Counted from the first letter of the stretch, positions 17,832-26,826 are shown. The stretch is DNA of 64,000 bases from Sediminispirochaeta sp964394395 (GCA_964394395.1 CAYMWV010000001.1:11585-75584); one strand, 5' to 3'. Notes: generated by a model not told the origin, from the letters alone. Made by a program: numbers and translations.

Positions 17832-19400
17832 ATGAACACATATATATCCTCAGATCTGAAACACGCTTTTCGGCAGAATGGTATTGATGAAAACCTTACA
17901 CTCTCCATATTAGATAGTGTTAACAAGGGAGAGTTTGACCACATCAAGCCGGTAACTGCTGCAAAGATACCCGGGACGGATGGGAAAAGGGTGCTGGATA
18001 TGACAAATCCTTCCCCCCTCTCCTTACCCCACAGCGATGGGGTCCATCGACTGGAGTCACTTTTTGGCAAGGAGGGGAAAACCTTCCTTCCCCGGCAGCG
18101 TGACGGGGACCTCCTACAGTTTACTCCCCGGGAAATTGAGAAGGTGGGAATCGCCCTCTTCGGGCGATGTGCATATGGGATCTTAAATGGAGGGTCCGCA
18201 ACCAGTTATGCAGATGAAAAGAAGAATCAAGCCTTTAATGGAGAGCTCTTTTCCCTCTACAAGCCCTACTTTGATCAAATAGCCCCGGAGGTAAAGGGGA
18301 AGGCGAAGGGGATCACCCCCGCCTTTATCAACCCCGACGGTACACCTGGGCCATCCTATCTGGAATTGAAAATGCGGGCATTACTTATTCGGGGACTCCA
18401 GTACCATCTTCAGGGGGGAGAGAGAGAGCATCCCCTCCCCCTCTTTCAGATGACAAGCGGTTCGAACAATGGTGAGATAAGCCAGGCGTATCAGGAATAT
18501 GGCAACAGCCCTCTTTTGAAACCGCTTATGGCGGAGACGGGGATCGAGGTCAGAAAAGTAAAAACCGGCATTCAGCCCTTGATAGCCGCCTACACCCACA
18601 GTAAGGAAGGAAGACCCAAAGAGATATTCACCAGAGCCTTTGGAAAAGAGGGAGCGATACTTCCCCTTCCAGGCGGGCATGGGCAAAACTTCATCGCCCT
18701 CAGAAAGGTGTATAAGGAGCTTTTAGAAGAGGGTTACCGATACGCCATGCTGGGAAATGTAGATAATCTGGGGACCACCCCGGATCCACTACTCCTGGGC
18801 TATCTGGCCCTCAGCGGAAAGGAAGCGGCGTTTGAGTTCTCCTTCAAGACAGCGGTAGATGTAAAGGGAGGTATCCTGGTTGAAGATACTGAAGGGAATC
18901 TGACCTGTGCGGATATTGGACCGGCAATTTCCGGTCAAGCAGTGGCAGAGCAAGTTCAAAAGGGCAAGCAGGTGCTGTTCAACTGCGCCAGCGCCATCTT
19001 CGACCTTGAGTTCCTCTGCTCAAACCTGGAGCATATTATTCATTCCCTCCCTACCCGCTTCACCGACCAGGAGAAGGATGCAGGAGCCTACTCTCAGGCG
19101 GAGCAGGTAAGCTGGGAGATAATTGGTATGCTTGATGATTTTCTGATTTTCGGTGTAAGAAAGCAGGAACGGTTTCTTGCGGCAAAAATGGTGATGGACA
19201 CCTTTCTCACCAGCGGTCTTCTCCTGGATGATCCAGATTTTCCTGCTTCACCGGATGAAGAGCCAGGCCTGAAAGAGCTGGCCGAAACTCTCCATTCCGG
19301 CCTGAAGGAGAAACTGCACAATGAGTACGGGATGAAACAGGAAAACAATCGCTGGATTCCCGTAAAGATTGAAGAATTAAAGGAGCGCTATAGATGTTAA
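17832..19400 (+). CDS. UDPGP-family nucleotidyltransferase (UTP-hexose-1-phosphate uridylyltransferase-like)
   Basis: A 522-residue cytosolic protein similar in layout to UTP-glucose-1-phosphate or UDP-N-acetylhexosamine pyrophosphorylases. The nucleotide loop appears as LNGGSATSYADEKKN near residue 120, the PGGHGQNF loop near 280 and the LGNVDNLG sugar/metal region near 310. The usual Gly-rich signature is altered (NGGSAT instead of GGxGTR), so the exact sugar and even catalytic activity are open. No Shine-Dalgarno sequence precedes the ATG. Its last seven bases overlap hisI. Confidence 0.72.
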   Translation: MNTYISSDLKHAFRQNGIDENLTLSILDSVNKGEFDHIKPVTAAKIPGTDGKRVLDMTNPSPLSLPHSDGVHRLESLFGKEGKTFLPRQRDGDLLQFTPREIEKVGIALFGRCAYGILNGGSATSYADEKKNQAFNGELFSLYKPYFDQIAPEVKGKAKGITPAFINPDGTPGPSYLELKMRALLIRGLQYHLQGGEREHPLPLFQMTSGSNNGEISQAYQEYGNSPLLKPLMAETGIEVRKVKTGIQPLIAAYTHSKEGRPKEIFTRAFGKEGAILPLPGGHGQNFIALRKVYKELLEEGYRYAMLGNVDNLGTTPDPLLLGYLALSGKEAAFEFSFKTAVDVKGGILVEDTEGNLTCADIGPAISGQAVAEQVQKGKQVLFNCASAIFDLEFLCSNLEHIIHSLPTRFTDQEKDAGAYSQAEQVSWEIIGMLDDFLIFGVRKQERFLAAKMVMDTFLTSGLLLDDPDFPASPDEEPGLKELAETLHSGLKEKLHNEYGMKQENNRWIPVKIEELKERYRC

Positions 19401-19795
19401 TTGAAGAATACGAAGGAAGCCCATTTCATCCTCCTCTGAAAGGAGATTCGCTGTTCAATGATATTGACTTTTCCAAAGCTGGCGGACTGATTCCCACAGT
19501 GTGCCAGGATGTGGAAACAGGAACACTGCTCATGCTGGCCTGGGTAAACAAAGAGGCACTCCAACGAACCTTCGAGACGGGCTACGCCCACTACTGGTCT
19601 AGACGCAGAAAAGAGCTCTGGAAAAAGGGGGAGAGCAGCGGCCATATTCAGGAGGTTCGAGAAGTACTCCTGGACTGCGATGGAGATACTCTTCTCTACC
19701 TGGTCAAACAGCACGGTCCAGCTTGCCATACCGGTGCCTTCAGCTGTTTCTACCGGAGATTAGAGGCCGATAAGCTCAAACGACCTCTAGGCTGA
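19394..19795 (+). CDS. hisI: Phosphoribosyl-AMP cyclohydrolase
   Basis: It opens the purine ring of PR-AMP in the third step of histidine biosynthesis. The 133-residue single-domain form has MLAWVNKEAL, the YWSRRRKELWKKGESSGH core, the metal-binding DCDGDTL, and HGPACHTG with SCFY at the C-terminus. The hisE half is absent. No other his genes are in the window, so it is an isolated copy. It overlaps the upstream gene by 7 nt and ends at a bidirectional terminator. Confidence 0.95.
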   Translation: MLIEEYEGSPFHPPLKGDSLFNDIDFSKAGGLIPTVCQDVETGTLLMLAWVNKEALQRTFETGYAHYWSRRRKELWKKGESSGHIQEVREVLLDCDGDTLLYLVKQHGPACHTGAFSCFYRRLEADKLKRPLG

Positions 19796-19841
19796 ACATC
19801 GAAGCTGCCATCTGCCGGTACCGATGCCGGGTGACCTCCCC

Positions 19842-19876
19842 AAAAAAGGGCTGCCTCTATAGACAGCCCTCTTTTC
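19842..19876. terminator. Bidirectional Rho-independent terminator between hisI and ferredoxin
   Basis: AGGGCTG (19847-19853) pairs with CAGCCCT (19864-19870) across a 10-nt loop. It is followed by CTTTTCT on the plus strand and by a T6 tract on the minus strand, serving both convergent genes. Confidence 0.85.
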
Positions 19877-19891
19877 TACTTCAATTCTGCC

Positions 19892-20062
19892 TTAGTCAGC
19901 CAGAATTGCCTCTACAGGACAAACTTCAGCGCAAGCGCCGCAGCTGGTACAGAGATCGGGGTCGATCCAGCGCATATCGTCCTTTTCACTGATTGCCTCT
20001 ACAGGACACTCAGGTTCACATGCACCACAATTGGTACAATCATCGGTAATTTTGTAAGCCAT
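19892..20062 (-). CDS. 2[4Fe-4S] ferredoxin
   Basis: A 56-residue clostridial-type ferredoxin. Two CxxCxxCxxxCP motifs, CTNCGACEPECP and CTSCGACAEVCP, each bind one 4Fe-4S cluster. It donates low-potential electrons in fermentative metabolism. The start is the ATG at 20062, preceded by AAGGAGGAAC; a longer frame has no support. Flanked by a strong promoter and the terminator, it is monocistronic. Confidence 0.96.
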   Translation of the reverse strand: MAYKITDDCTNCGACEPECPVEAISEKDDMRWIDPDLCTSCGACAEVCPVEAILAD

Positions 20063-20090
20063 GCCGTTCCTCCTTGGAATATCTATTCCA

Positions 20091-20119
20091 ATTATATAAA
20101 GATTCTCCGAAAATATCAA
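20091..20119 (-). promoter_or_regulatory. Ferredoxin promoter
   Basis: On the minus strand TTGATA (20119-20114), a 17-nt spacer and TATAAT (20096-20091), 28 nt before the ATG. Close to consensus. Confidence 0.8.
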
Positions 20120-20168
20120 GATTAAGCTATTCTATTTTGGCGATAGAGAAGAGAAATAGAATTGTACA

Positions 20169-20254
20169 TGCTACATATAGGCTTGGAAAAGATGCAACAG
20201 CACCATATATGGTGCTTAGGAGAGCCTCGATTCGGTGGGATTAATGCTGCGGGA
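20169..20254 (-). repeat. Dispersed palindromic element, copy A (overlaps the 3' end of dxs)
   Basis: The plus-strand text from TGCTACATATAG (20169) through the perfect 18-bp palindrome AGCACCATATATGGTGCT (20199-20216) to AGCCTCGATTCGGTGGGATT and TGCGGGA (20254) matches, in inverted orientation, the copy at 62747-62833. The two copies differ at scattered positions. dxs ends inside it, so the last ten codons and stop codon of dxs come from the element. Confidence 0.75.
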
Positions 20255-22207
20255 GGGGGAAAGGCTCAATTCCCCGGTAACAACCCTTTCAGGGGCGGAA
20301 GGCACAAGTGTAGCCCTGACCAGATCCGCTATTCCCTCCGAATCCAAACCGCACATACTAAGCAGCTCTTCCCGGTCCGCCTGGGTGAGGAGGCGATCGG
20401 GAATACCCAGGTGACGAAACTCCGGGCTATCAGGGATTTTCTGCAGGAGGGATGCAATAAGCTCTCCAAGACCTCCCTGTTTCGTCCCATCTTCAACCAT
20501 AATAATGGTTTGGTAGGGGTGAGTAAGGGAAAGAAAGTGCTCCTCATCAAAGGGTTTAACCGTATTGAGGTGTAAAATATCTACCCCGATCTTTTCCCGA
20601 TCCAGGATCTCTGCAGCTCCCAGGGCTTTCAGACTCAATGCACCAAGGGAGGCGATCAGGACCGCTCCTCGGCCGGAGCGCAGGAACACCCCCTTCCCTG
20701 GTTGGAAGGGTTTTGAAAAGGGCTCTATATCCGGGGGAGCGGCGGGACACGCCTCTTTTGGAAAACGGATCATACAGGGAGAAGAGATCTGCATTGCCCA
20801 GGAAAGCATACCGGGAATCTCTTCCCGGAATCCGGGTGCAAGAATGGATAAGCCGGGTACAGAACGAAAAAGAGCGATATCGTAGGCGCCCTGGTGGGTT
20901 TCTCCATCAGAACTCACCAAGCCAGAGCGGTCCAGGAGGAAAAGAACGGGAAGCTGCGGCAGGGCTACATCATGTATGACCTGATCCACTGCCCGCTGCA
21001 TAAAGGTGGAATAGATAGACACCACAGGTTTTAATCCGGAGAGGGTAAGTCCGGCGGCAAAGGTAACACCGTGCTGCTCACTGATGCCTACATCAAAGAA
21101 TCGTTTCGGGAAGCGGCGTCTGAAAGCTGCCAGACCGGTACCTTCGGCCATAGCGGCGGTTACCGCTACTATCTTTTTATCCTTTTCGGCCAAATCAATA
21201 AGGGCAGCTGAGACAGCTTCGGTCCAAGAAAGGGCGCTTTTTCGCTCTATCTTTCCATCAACATTTGTAACCGGCGATACGCCATGGTAAGCGGTTGGAT
21301 CGCCCTCGGCCAGGGAGTATCCTCTCCCTTTCTGGGTAACCACGTGGATCAGAAGAGGCTTCTGTATTTTTTTTGCAGCCTGAAAAAGGTCGGTAAGCCT
21401 GCGAATAGAGTGGCCATCCACGGGCCCTAAATATTCAAAACCCAGTTCGGAAAAGAGGGTCTCCTTCAAAAAAACCGCTTTCATCGCCTTCTTCAGCCGA
21501 ACCACCAGATTATACATCTTGTAACCAAGAACAGGAATCCCCTGTATACCAAGATCGATCTTGTCACGGATTGATTGGTAGAAGGGGGTTGCAGTCAGTC
21601 TTGAAACATAGGCAGAGAGTTTGCTCAAGTTGGAATTGAGGGAGAGCCCACCAACGTTTGGACTGATCGACCAGTTGTTATCATTGTAGATAACTATCAA
21701 GTCCTTTCCCAAATGACCGGCGTGATTAAGCCCCTCGAAGGCCATACCCCCGGTGAGAGCTCCATCGCCGATGATGCTGATCACTTTACCAAGAGTATCT
21801 CCCTGAATTCTTCTGGCCATGAGAGAGCCCAGGGCGGCAGAAATTGAGGTTGAAGAGTGTCCAGTTTCCATTATGTCGTGATCGCTTTCACTCCGTTTCG
21901 GAAAGCCGCTGATCCCGCCTTTTTTCCTTATGGTGTGAAACTGCTCCCTTCGTCCGGTTAATAGCTTATGGGTATAACATTGATGTCCCACATCCCAGAT
22001 GAGCTGATCGGTAGGAGATTGAAATACCCGGTGAAGAGCAATAGTAAGCTCAACCACCCCAAGGTTGGAAGCAAGATGCCCACCGTTGGCATGCACTACA
22101 GAGATGATTCTTTCCCGTATCTCCTGAGCCAGAGAGGGAAGCGCACTGGAGGGTAATTTCTTTAGATCCTCGGGGGAATTAATAGCTTCCAAAATCGGTT
22201 TATCCAT
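20216..22207 (-). CDS. dxs: 1-deoxy-D-xylulose-5-phosphate synthase
   Basis: A thiamine-diphosphate enzyme joining pyruvate and glyceraldehyde 3-phosphate, the entry to the MEP pathway. Landmarks are GHQCYTHKLLTGR, GFPKRSESDHDIMETGHSSTSIS, the ThDP/Mg motif GDGALTGGMAFEGLNHAG ending in NDNNWSISPNVG, the YHGVSP region, and the Pyr domain ISEQHGVTFAAGL. The 663-residue length fits. The start is taken at ATG 22207 after GGGGAGAAGAGAG; a farther ATG at 22234 is possible. The last ten residues (SINPTESRLS) and stop lie in a dispersed repeat. Confidence 0.95.
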   Translation of the reverse strand: MDKPILEAINSPEDLKKLPSSALPSLAQEIRERIISVVHANGGHLASNLGVVELTIALHRVFQSPTDQLIWDVGHQCYTHKLLTGRREQFHTIRKKGGISGFPKRSESDHDIMETGHSSTSISAALGSLMARRIQGDTLGKVISIIGDGALTGGMAFEGLNHAGHLGKDLIVIYNDNNWSISPNVGGLSLNSNLSKLSAYVSRLTATPFYQSIRDKIDLGIQGIPVLGYKMYNLVVRLKKAMKAVFLKETLFSELGFEYLGPVDGHSIRRLTDLFQAAKKIQKPLLIHVVTQKGRGYSLAEGDPTAYHGVSPVTNVDGKIERKSALSWTEAVSAALIDLAEKDKKIVAVTAAMAEGTGLAAFRRRFPKRFFDVGISEQHGVTFAAGLTLSGLKPVVSIYSTFMQRAVDQVIHDVALPQLPVLFLLDRSGLVSSDGETHQGAYDIALFRSVPGLSILAPGFREEIPGMLSWAMQISSPCMIRFPKEACPAAPPDIEPFSKPFQPGKGVFLRSGRGAVLIASLGALSLKALGAAEILDREKIGVDILHLNTVKPFDEEHFLSLTHPYQTIIMVEDGTKQGGLGELIASLLQKIPDSPEFRHLGIPDRLLTQADREELLSMCGLDSEGIADLVRATLVPSAPERVVTGELSLSPSRSINPTESRLS

Positions 22208-22256
22208 GTTCACTCTCTTCTCCCCTCTTCTCACTACGTATTCATCAGCTCACTAC

Positions 22257-23234
22257 TTATTCATCAGCCCCCGGGGAATCAAAGAGGATCTGTAGGAATC
22301 TGTTAAGATAGAGCCTGATCAGCTCATCTCTGATCTCATCATTAAGCTGCAGGGTTTTTTCTCCAGCTTCGCCAGTTCCTGGGAGAGGTGGAACTTCTTC
22401 ACCTGCTGCCTCATCTTCGGCTTCCGGTGCAACCTCAGCTTCAGCGGCTGCTTCCGGTGCAACTCCGGCATCAGTCTCAGCCCCCTCTTCCGGCTCCCCG
22501 TCTGCTTCCCCTAACCCCTCTTCAGGACCAGGTATCGGTATCAGAGCGTCTGAGGGAGCATAGCTCAGATCCCCCTGGACAATGAGCTTATCAGTGGCTT
22601 GGGCGTTCCCCCGGTAGCGTAGGACGCCATCAGCGAGATCGGAAAAATCTACCACCCCATTCTGTACGGCTCCGGGAGGCGCAACCCCCTCCAGATAGAT
22701 CTCTTCAAGCAGTCCGCCCACGGTGATCTGCCTTCTTCCCCTTACTACCAGGTTGCCGTTATCTTCAACGCCGGTAACCCGGACAGCAAAACGCGTTTCC
22801 AGAGAGAAACGCTGTTCATCTTCTACTTCTCTGGAGCTTTGAGCATCACCACTGGGGACAAAGGAGAGCAGATCTCCAACGGAACCGCCGGAAATGCTCA
22901 TCGAGGTTGAGTCGTTTCTTGACTGTATGGATTTCAGGGAAAGATCGGTAGCGGTTTGTATCCGCACCAATATGATACTTCCCGGAAGATAACCACCATT
23001 GTCAACGGCATAACCGTTGAAACCGGGATTCCAGAGGGATTCGCTGTAACAAACCCCGGTGGAAAAAAGCAGCAAAGTAAGGAAAAGAGAGAATGCACCA
23101 AAGATCCTCAAAAAAGGAAGGGGGGCGAATTCTCTCTTTGTATAACGATATAGCCTCCAAAACAGCAGAACAGATACAGAATATACAGCTCTTGTAACGT
23201 CTCCTGCAGAAGAGGAAACAGATGTTTTGGCCAA
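22257..23234 (-). CDS. FlgH-like L-ring-fold protein with acidic Pro/Ala/Glu tail
   Basis: After a hydrophobic signal-like segment the mature part starts SLWNPGFNGY and continues GSIILVRI, a Ser/Asn-rich stretch, then FAVRVTGVEDNGNLVVRGRRQI, EGVAPPGAVQNG and LADGVLRYRGN. The NGNLVV-G-QI block and the order of elements match flagellar L-ring protein FlgH. A roughly 70-residue Ala/Glu/Pro-rich insert follows, then a C-terminal helix. The start is uncertain: TTG 23234 has AGGAAG upstream; TTG at the signal segment is the alternative. It lies just downstream of the COX24-type gene. Confidence 0.55.
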   Translation of the reverse strand: MAKTSVSSSAGDVTRAVYSVSVLLFWRLYRYTKREFAPLPFLRIFGAFSLFLTLLLFSTGVCYSESLWNPGFNGYAVDNGGYLPGSIILVRIQTATDLSLKSIQSRNDSTSMSISGGSVGDLLSFVPSGDAQSSREVEDEQRFSLETRFAVRVTGVEDNGNLVVRGRRQITVGGLLEEIYLEGVAPPGAVQNGVVDFSDLADGVLRYRGNAQATDKLIVQGDLSYAPSDALIPIPGPEEGLGEADGEPEEGAETDAGVAPEAAAEAEVAPEAEDEAAGEEVPPLPGTGEAGEKTLQLNDEIRDELIRLYLNRFLQILFDSPGADE

Positions 23235-23243
23235 ACCGTCTTC

Positions 23244-23333
23244 CTATTTCTTTTTATGCCGGTTCTTGCGCAGTTTTTTCTTGCGCTTATGGGTGGCAAT
23301 CTTGTGTCTCTTACGTTTCTTTCCGCAGGGCAC
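23244..23333 (-). CDS. 29-residue basic protein of AURKAIP1/COX24 type (probable ribosomal protein)
   Basis: Starting at GTG 23333 with AAAGGAG 10 nt upstream, the frame encodes PCGKKRKRHKIATHKRKK and then LRKNRHKKK before the stop at 23244. More than half the residues are Lys or Arg. The KRKRHKIATHKRKK block matches the tiny AURKAIP1/COX24-domain proteins known mostly from Bacteroidetes and spirochaetes, related to a mitochondrial small-subunit protein. Too short for standard gene callers. Its promoter (23366-23394) is good. Confidence 0.82.
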   Translation of the reverse strand: MPCGKKRKRHKIATHKRKKKLRKNRHKKK

Positions 23334-23365
23334 CTGGCAACACTCCTTTCGTTTGATCCTGTCCA

Positions 23366-23394
23366 ATTATGCCCAATGAAGAAGATATGGTCAA
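23366..23394 (-). promoter_or_regulatory. Promoter of the COX24-type gene
   Basis: On the minus strand TTGACC (23394-23389), a 17-nt spacer and CATAAT (23371-23366), 32 nt before the GTG start. Confidence 0.65.
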
Positions 23395-23431
23395 GGGGAT
23401 AGAGCAAAGCATGAGAAATCAATTTTGCAGA

Positions 23432-23461
23432 TTGCAAAACTATACCTTAATGTCGTATTAT
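23432..23461 (+). promoter_or_regulatory. Promoter directly before the 315-residue hypothetical gene
   Basis: TTGCAA (23432-23437), 18-nt spacer, TATTAT (23456-23461). The ATG follows after 7 nt (23469) with no ribosome-binding site, so transcription would start at or next to the start codon. Confidence 0.5.
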
Positions 23462-23468
23462 AGTAATA

Positions 23469-24416
23469 ATGGAGCACAGGCAAGGTGAGATACGATTCGG
23501 ATGGTTCGATCCGGATATCAATTCTCTTATCAAACAGGAACAGGCAAATGATCGGCCCCTGAATGGTCATTACAACCAAAACGAAGAGTTTTTTCTTAAA
23601 CTGGATAACACCTTTACGGTGCCCCAATTCCCTATTCATCATGATGTCGATACTCCAAGACCCCCTGAAGGGTACCGAAAATCCCTCATCGGCTTTATCA
23701 GGCAGATCCTTCCCTATTGCAGCAATCTCTTCCAGGGCTTAAGTTATATTTTTGATCCCACCTCAATATTTAGACCCCTCTTTTTTCAGATATACAAGGT
23801 AAAGGAGGAGCATTACCTCTTTGTTCTTCGGCTCGATCTCTCCTTTCGCCCCAGTGATTCAGAACTTATCACATCGGGGAGCAATGATACGAGTCACTCT
23901 TTCGAAACAAAAAAGCTCTTCATTGAAGCAGATCTCATCCCGGTATCCCGGTTCCTCTATGAACAGGAGAAGATGGTTGGCTGCATGATTCAGCAGGATG
24001 TGAGTAAAACCTGGATTGGAGAATCGGGACGGGGTTATGTGATTCAGGGAATCTGGATAGACAGTGATCTTACCAAGTTTTTCTCAAAGCTCCTTCTTCC
24101 GGAGGGGAAGCGAAGCTACCCCTATTTCCCATTCACCTGTAAACACCAGGCTATCTGTCACACCGTGATCAATCTGAGTCCCGAGGGAAGAAAATCCCAT
24201 TTGAAGATGATCTTCCAGGCGATCCCCTTCCTCAGACGGCATATCGAAACGATCCAGGAGACCCTGCGGCACAACGATTTCTCCCCCAATCTGGATAGCT
24301 TCAAGACCCTTAAACAGCAGGTTCCTGAAAAGTGGTACAGCCGATGGGATTCGCTGAAAGTAGAGCCCTACCTTAATGAGCGGGACATGAAGGAGTTCAA
24401 GGTTGATTTCAGCTGA
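23469..24416 (+). CDS. Conserved-looking hypothetical protein
   Basis: The product has 315 residues and no signal peptide or membrane helix and no recognised domain. It is rich in aromatic and charged residues (for example IFRPLFFQIYKVKEEHYLFVLRL and a C-terminal helical region from LKMIFQAIPFLRRHIETIQE). A pair KHQAICHTVI and a QQDVSKTWIGESGRGY patch stand out without meaning a known motif. The stop overlaps the TTG start of murD by 14 nt, so it is translationally linked to it. Divergent from the COX24-type gene. Confidence 0.7.
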   Translation: MEHRQGEIRFGWFDPDINSLIKQEQANDRPLNGHYNQNEEFFLKLDNTFTVPQFPIHHDVDTPRPPEGYRKSLIGFIRQILPYCSNLFQGLSYIFDPTSIFRPLFFQIYKVKEEHYLFVLRLDLSFRPSDSELITSGSNDTSHSFETKKLFIEADLIPVSRFLYEQEKMVGCMIQQDVSKTWIGESGRGYVIQGIWIDSDLTKFFSKLLLPEGKRSYPYFPFTCKHQAICHTVINLSPEGRKSHLKMIFQAIPFLRRHIETIQETLRHNDFSPNLDSFKTLKQQVPEKWYSRWDSLKVEPYLNERDMKEFKVDFS

Positions 24417-25827
24417 TCATTATCGGGGGCTCAAGGTAACGATCATGGGGCTGGGGCTCCATGGCGGAGGTCTCAGCTCTGCACGCTGGTTTGTGGAGCA
24501 TGGGGCTGATGTAACTATCACAGATTTAAAAGAGCAGGCACAATTAGAAGGTTCCTTGAATAAATTGTCGGACCTGCCTCGGGAGCGGCTCAGGTATACC
24601 CTTGGCCAGCACGAGGAGATTGACTTCCTTCAGGCGGACATGGTGATCAAGAATCCTGCGGTTCCGAAAAAAAGTCCCTTTCTGCAACTGGCAAAGCGGG
24701 TTGAGACCGACATATCCATCTTCCTGGGGCTCAATAAACGGCCGGTAATCGCCGTTACCGGGAGTAAAGGGAAATCCACAGTGGTTTCTGCCATCTATCA
24801 CACCATGAAAGAGGCGTACCCGGAGACGAAGCTTGGTGGAAATATCACCGTCAACCCCTTGAGTTTTGCTGATGATGCGGCAGTGGAGAGGGAAGATCCC
24901 GTGATTCTTGAACTCTCCAGCTGGCAGTTGGGAGATCTGTCAGGAAGGGGCATCTTGAAACCGAAGATTGCGGTCATCACCAACATCATGCATGATCACC
25001 AAAACAGCTACCCCTCTATGGAGGCTTATGTTTCCGATAAAGCTTTGATCTATGCCGATCAGGACGATAATGATTATACGATTCTGTATGGAGAGAATCC
25101 CTGGTTCGACCGGTTTCAACGGGAGTCATCAGGGAGGATAGTGCCCGTCTACCACTCCCCACCGGCTTCAGGTCGGAACAAGGTGCCACTTTCTGCCTGG
25201 ATCGACCCAGAGGGAGAGGGGCTCTTTGCACCCCTCCCCGGGCCGGGGGAGCTGGGCAGTACGCCGGTGGAGAGCTTGCTGCCTCCGGATCTTGCCCTGC
25301 CGGGCAGGCACAACCGGCTTAACCTCCTTTTTGCCGCTACGGTGCTGCGACTATTCGGCCTCCCTGCTGAAAAGATCTCCAGAGGTCTCTCTCGCTTCCC
25401 CGGAATAGCCCACAGACTCGAGTTGGTTTGTGAGAAGCGGGGAGTGCGTTGGTATAATGATAGCACGGCAACTATTCCCGAGGCGTGTGCAGGGGCCCTT
25501 GAGAGTTTCTCTGAGCCAATTATTCTGATCTGCGGAGGCACCGATAAAAAGCTCGATTTCACTGAACTAGAAAAAGTCATAGAGAAGCCAAAAGCGATAA
25601 TCCTCCTGGAGGGAACAGCTACTGATCGCCTCCTCCTTATCCTTGAGAAGAGGAGAATTCCCTACACCGGGCCCTTTCCGGCTCTGAAAGAGGCTGTTGA
25701 TGCTGCCTCAGCTGCAGCCCGGAGGGGAGATGTGGTACTCTTTTCGCCAGGGGCCACCTCTTTCGGCATGTTTGTTAACGAGTTTGACCGGGGAGAACAG
25801 TTTCGCAGTCTCGCTTCCAACAGGTAA
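24403..25827 (+). CDS. murD: UDP-N-acetylmuramoyl-L-alanine:D-glutamate ligase
   Basis: It adds D-glutamate to the muropeptide precursor using ATP. A Rossmann-like start (GLGLHGGGLSSARWFVEHGADVTITD), the ATP loop VTGSKGKSTVVSAI (typically TGTNGKST), ELSSWQL, NIMHDHQNSYPSMEAY and YNDSTATIPEA mark the family. Length 474 is usual. The TTG start at 24403 overlaps the upstream gene. Confidence 0.93.
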   Translation: MISADHYRGLKVTIMGLGLHGGGLSSARWFVEHGADVTITDLKEQAQLEGSLNKLSDLPRERLRYTLGQHEEIDFLQADMVIKNPAVPKKSPFLQLAKRVETDISIFLGLNKRPVIAVTGSKGKSTVVSAIYHTMKEAYPETKLGGNITVNPLSFADDAAVEREDPVILELSSWQLGDLSGRGILKPKIAVITNIMHDHQNSYPSMEAYVSDKALIYADQDDNDYTILYGENPWFDRFQRESSGRIVPVYHSPPASGRNKVPLSAWIDPEGEGLFAPLPGPGELGSTPVESLLPPDLALPGRHNRLNLLFAATVLRLFGLPAEKISRGLSRFPGIAHRLELVCEKRGVRWYNDSTATIPEACAGALESFSEPIILICGGTDKKLDFTELEKVIEKPKAIILLEGTATDRLLLILEKRRIPYTGPFPALKEAVDAASAAARRGDVVLFSPGATSFGMFVNEFDRGEQFRSLASNR

Positions 25828-25837
25828 GAACGCTGCG

Positions 25838-26809
25838 CTATGAACGGTTTTTTCGGAAATCGAGGTAGTACCAGCGGCGGATCTTCTCCAGGAGCCGGTA
25901 GCCTTGGTAGCCCAGGGGCTTGAACGGGAAGTCCCAGCAGCCTGGCCGGGCCACCAGCGTTCCACCAAAACCTGTTTTGAACCGGTAGAGTCCGTGCATC
26001 GGGTGGTCTGGATCATCCGCCGGAGGAATCCCGAATAGGTCGTACTCCCTGCATCCTGCCGCCTTTGCATCCTTCATGGCTCTCCACTGCAGGGCGTAAG
26101 CGGGCATCAAATTGCGCTTACTGTTGGAGGAGGCGCCGTAGAGGTAGGTTGCCCTCCCCTTGTAACGGGAAACGACGATTCCTGCCAAAGCTTCTCCACT
26201 CTCCTGGTACCGGGCCATATAAAGCAGCAAATCCGGGCCATCAGATTCAGCATCGGCAAGCTCAAAGATTGACCGGTAGTAGGAGTGGGGATGAATGGCG
26301 ATTTTATCCCGCCGGGCGGTCTCCTCATAGAGGCTGTACCACTGGTTTATCGACTCTATCCCCTCTTCGCTTACCTCCACACCCTTTCTAAAGGCAAGTT
26401 TGACGTTGTACCGGGTCTTGGACTTCATTGCCTTCAGGATGGACTCTTCATCAGGGCTCAGATCAATCAGGACGGTCCGGGGGGGCTGGATATCCACCGG
26501 AGCCTTCTGGAAGTATCTGGTCAGATCGGGAAAAGTTCCCGGATCATCAATAGGCCGAATCCACGGCAGGTCCCAGCGCAGCACGCAGGTACCGGAGGGC
26601 AGCTTCTCCTTCAGCTGCCGTGATAAACGGAAAAGCGCCTCAGGCTCCTCTCCCACAGGATCCGCATGGGGTATGTAGGCCAGGGTACAACCGGGGGCAA
26701 GTCTCCGATAGAGCAGCAGAAGGGGGCCCCCAGAGCAGGGTGGATCTTCAAACCAGAGGGAACTCCACCCATACCTCTCCTTCACCTTTGCCCAGAAAGA
26801 GCTCTGCAA
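25838..26809 (-). CDS. FemAB-family aminoacyltransferase
   Basis: FemABX/MurM-type proteins add amino acids from aminoacyl-tRNA to lipid II. Features are the LQSSFWAKVKERYGW start, PPRTVLIDLSPDEESILKAMKSKTRYNVKLAFRKGVEV (GNAT-like fold 1, then the Lys/Arg strand), YGASSNSKRNLMPAYALQWRAMKDAKAAGCREYDLFGIPP and the FKTGFGG motif at the end. Length 323. The start used is a TTG at 26809; the frame is open further upstream into the 54-bp repeat, so the N-terminus is unsure. Downstream of murD on the opposite strand. Confidence 0.85.
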   Translation of the reverse strand: MQSSFWAKVKERYGWSSLWFEDPPCSGGPLLLLYRRLAPGCTLAYIPHADPVGEEPEALFRLSRQLKEKLPSGTCVLRWDLPWIRPIDDPGTFPDLTRYFQKAPVDIQPPRTVLIDLSPDEESILKAMKSKTRYNVKLAFRKGVEVSEEGIESINQWYSLYEETARRDKIAIHPHSYYRSIFELADAESDGPDLLLYMARYQESGEALAGIVVSRYKGRATYLYGASSNSKRNLMPAYALQWRAMKDAKAAGCREYDLFGIPPADDPDHPMHGLYRFKTGFGGTLVARPGCWDFPFKPLGYQGYRLLEKIRRWYYLDFRKNRS

Positions 26810-26826
26810 AAGAGAGGCTGCATCCC

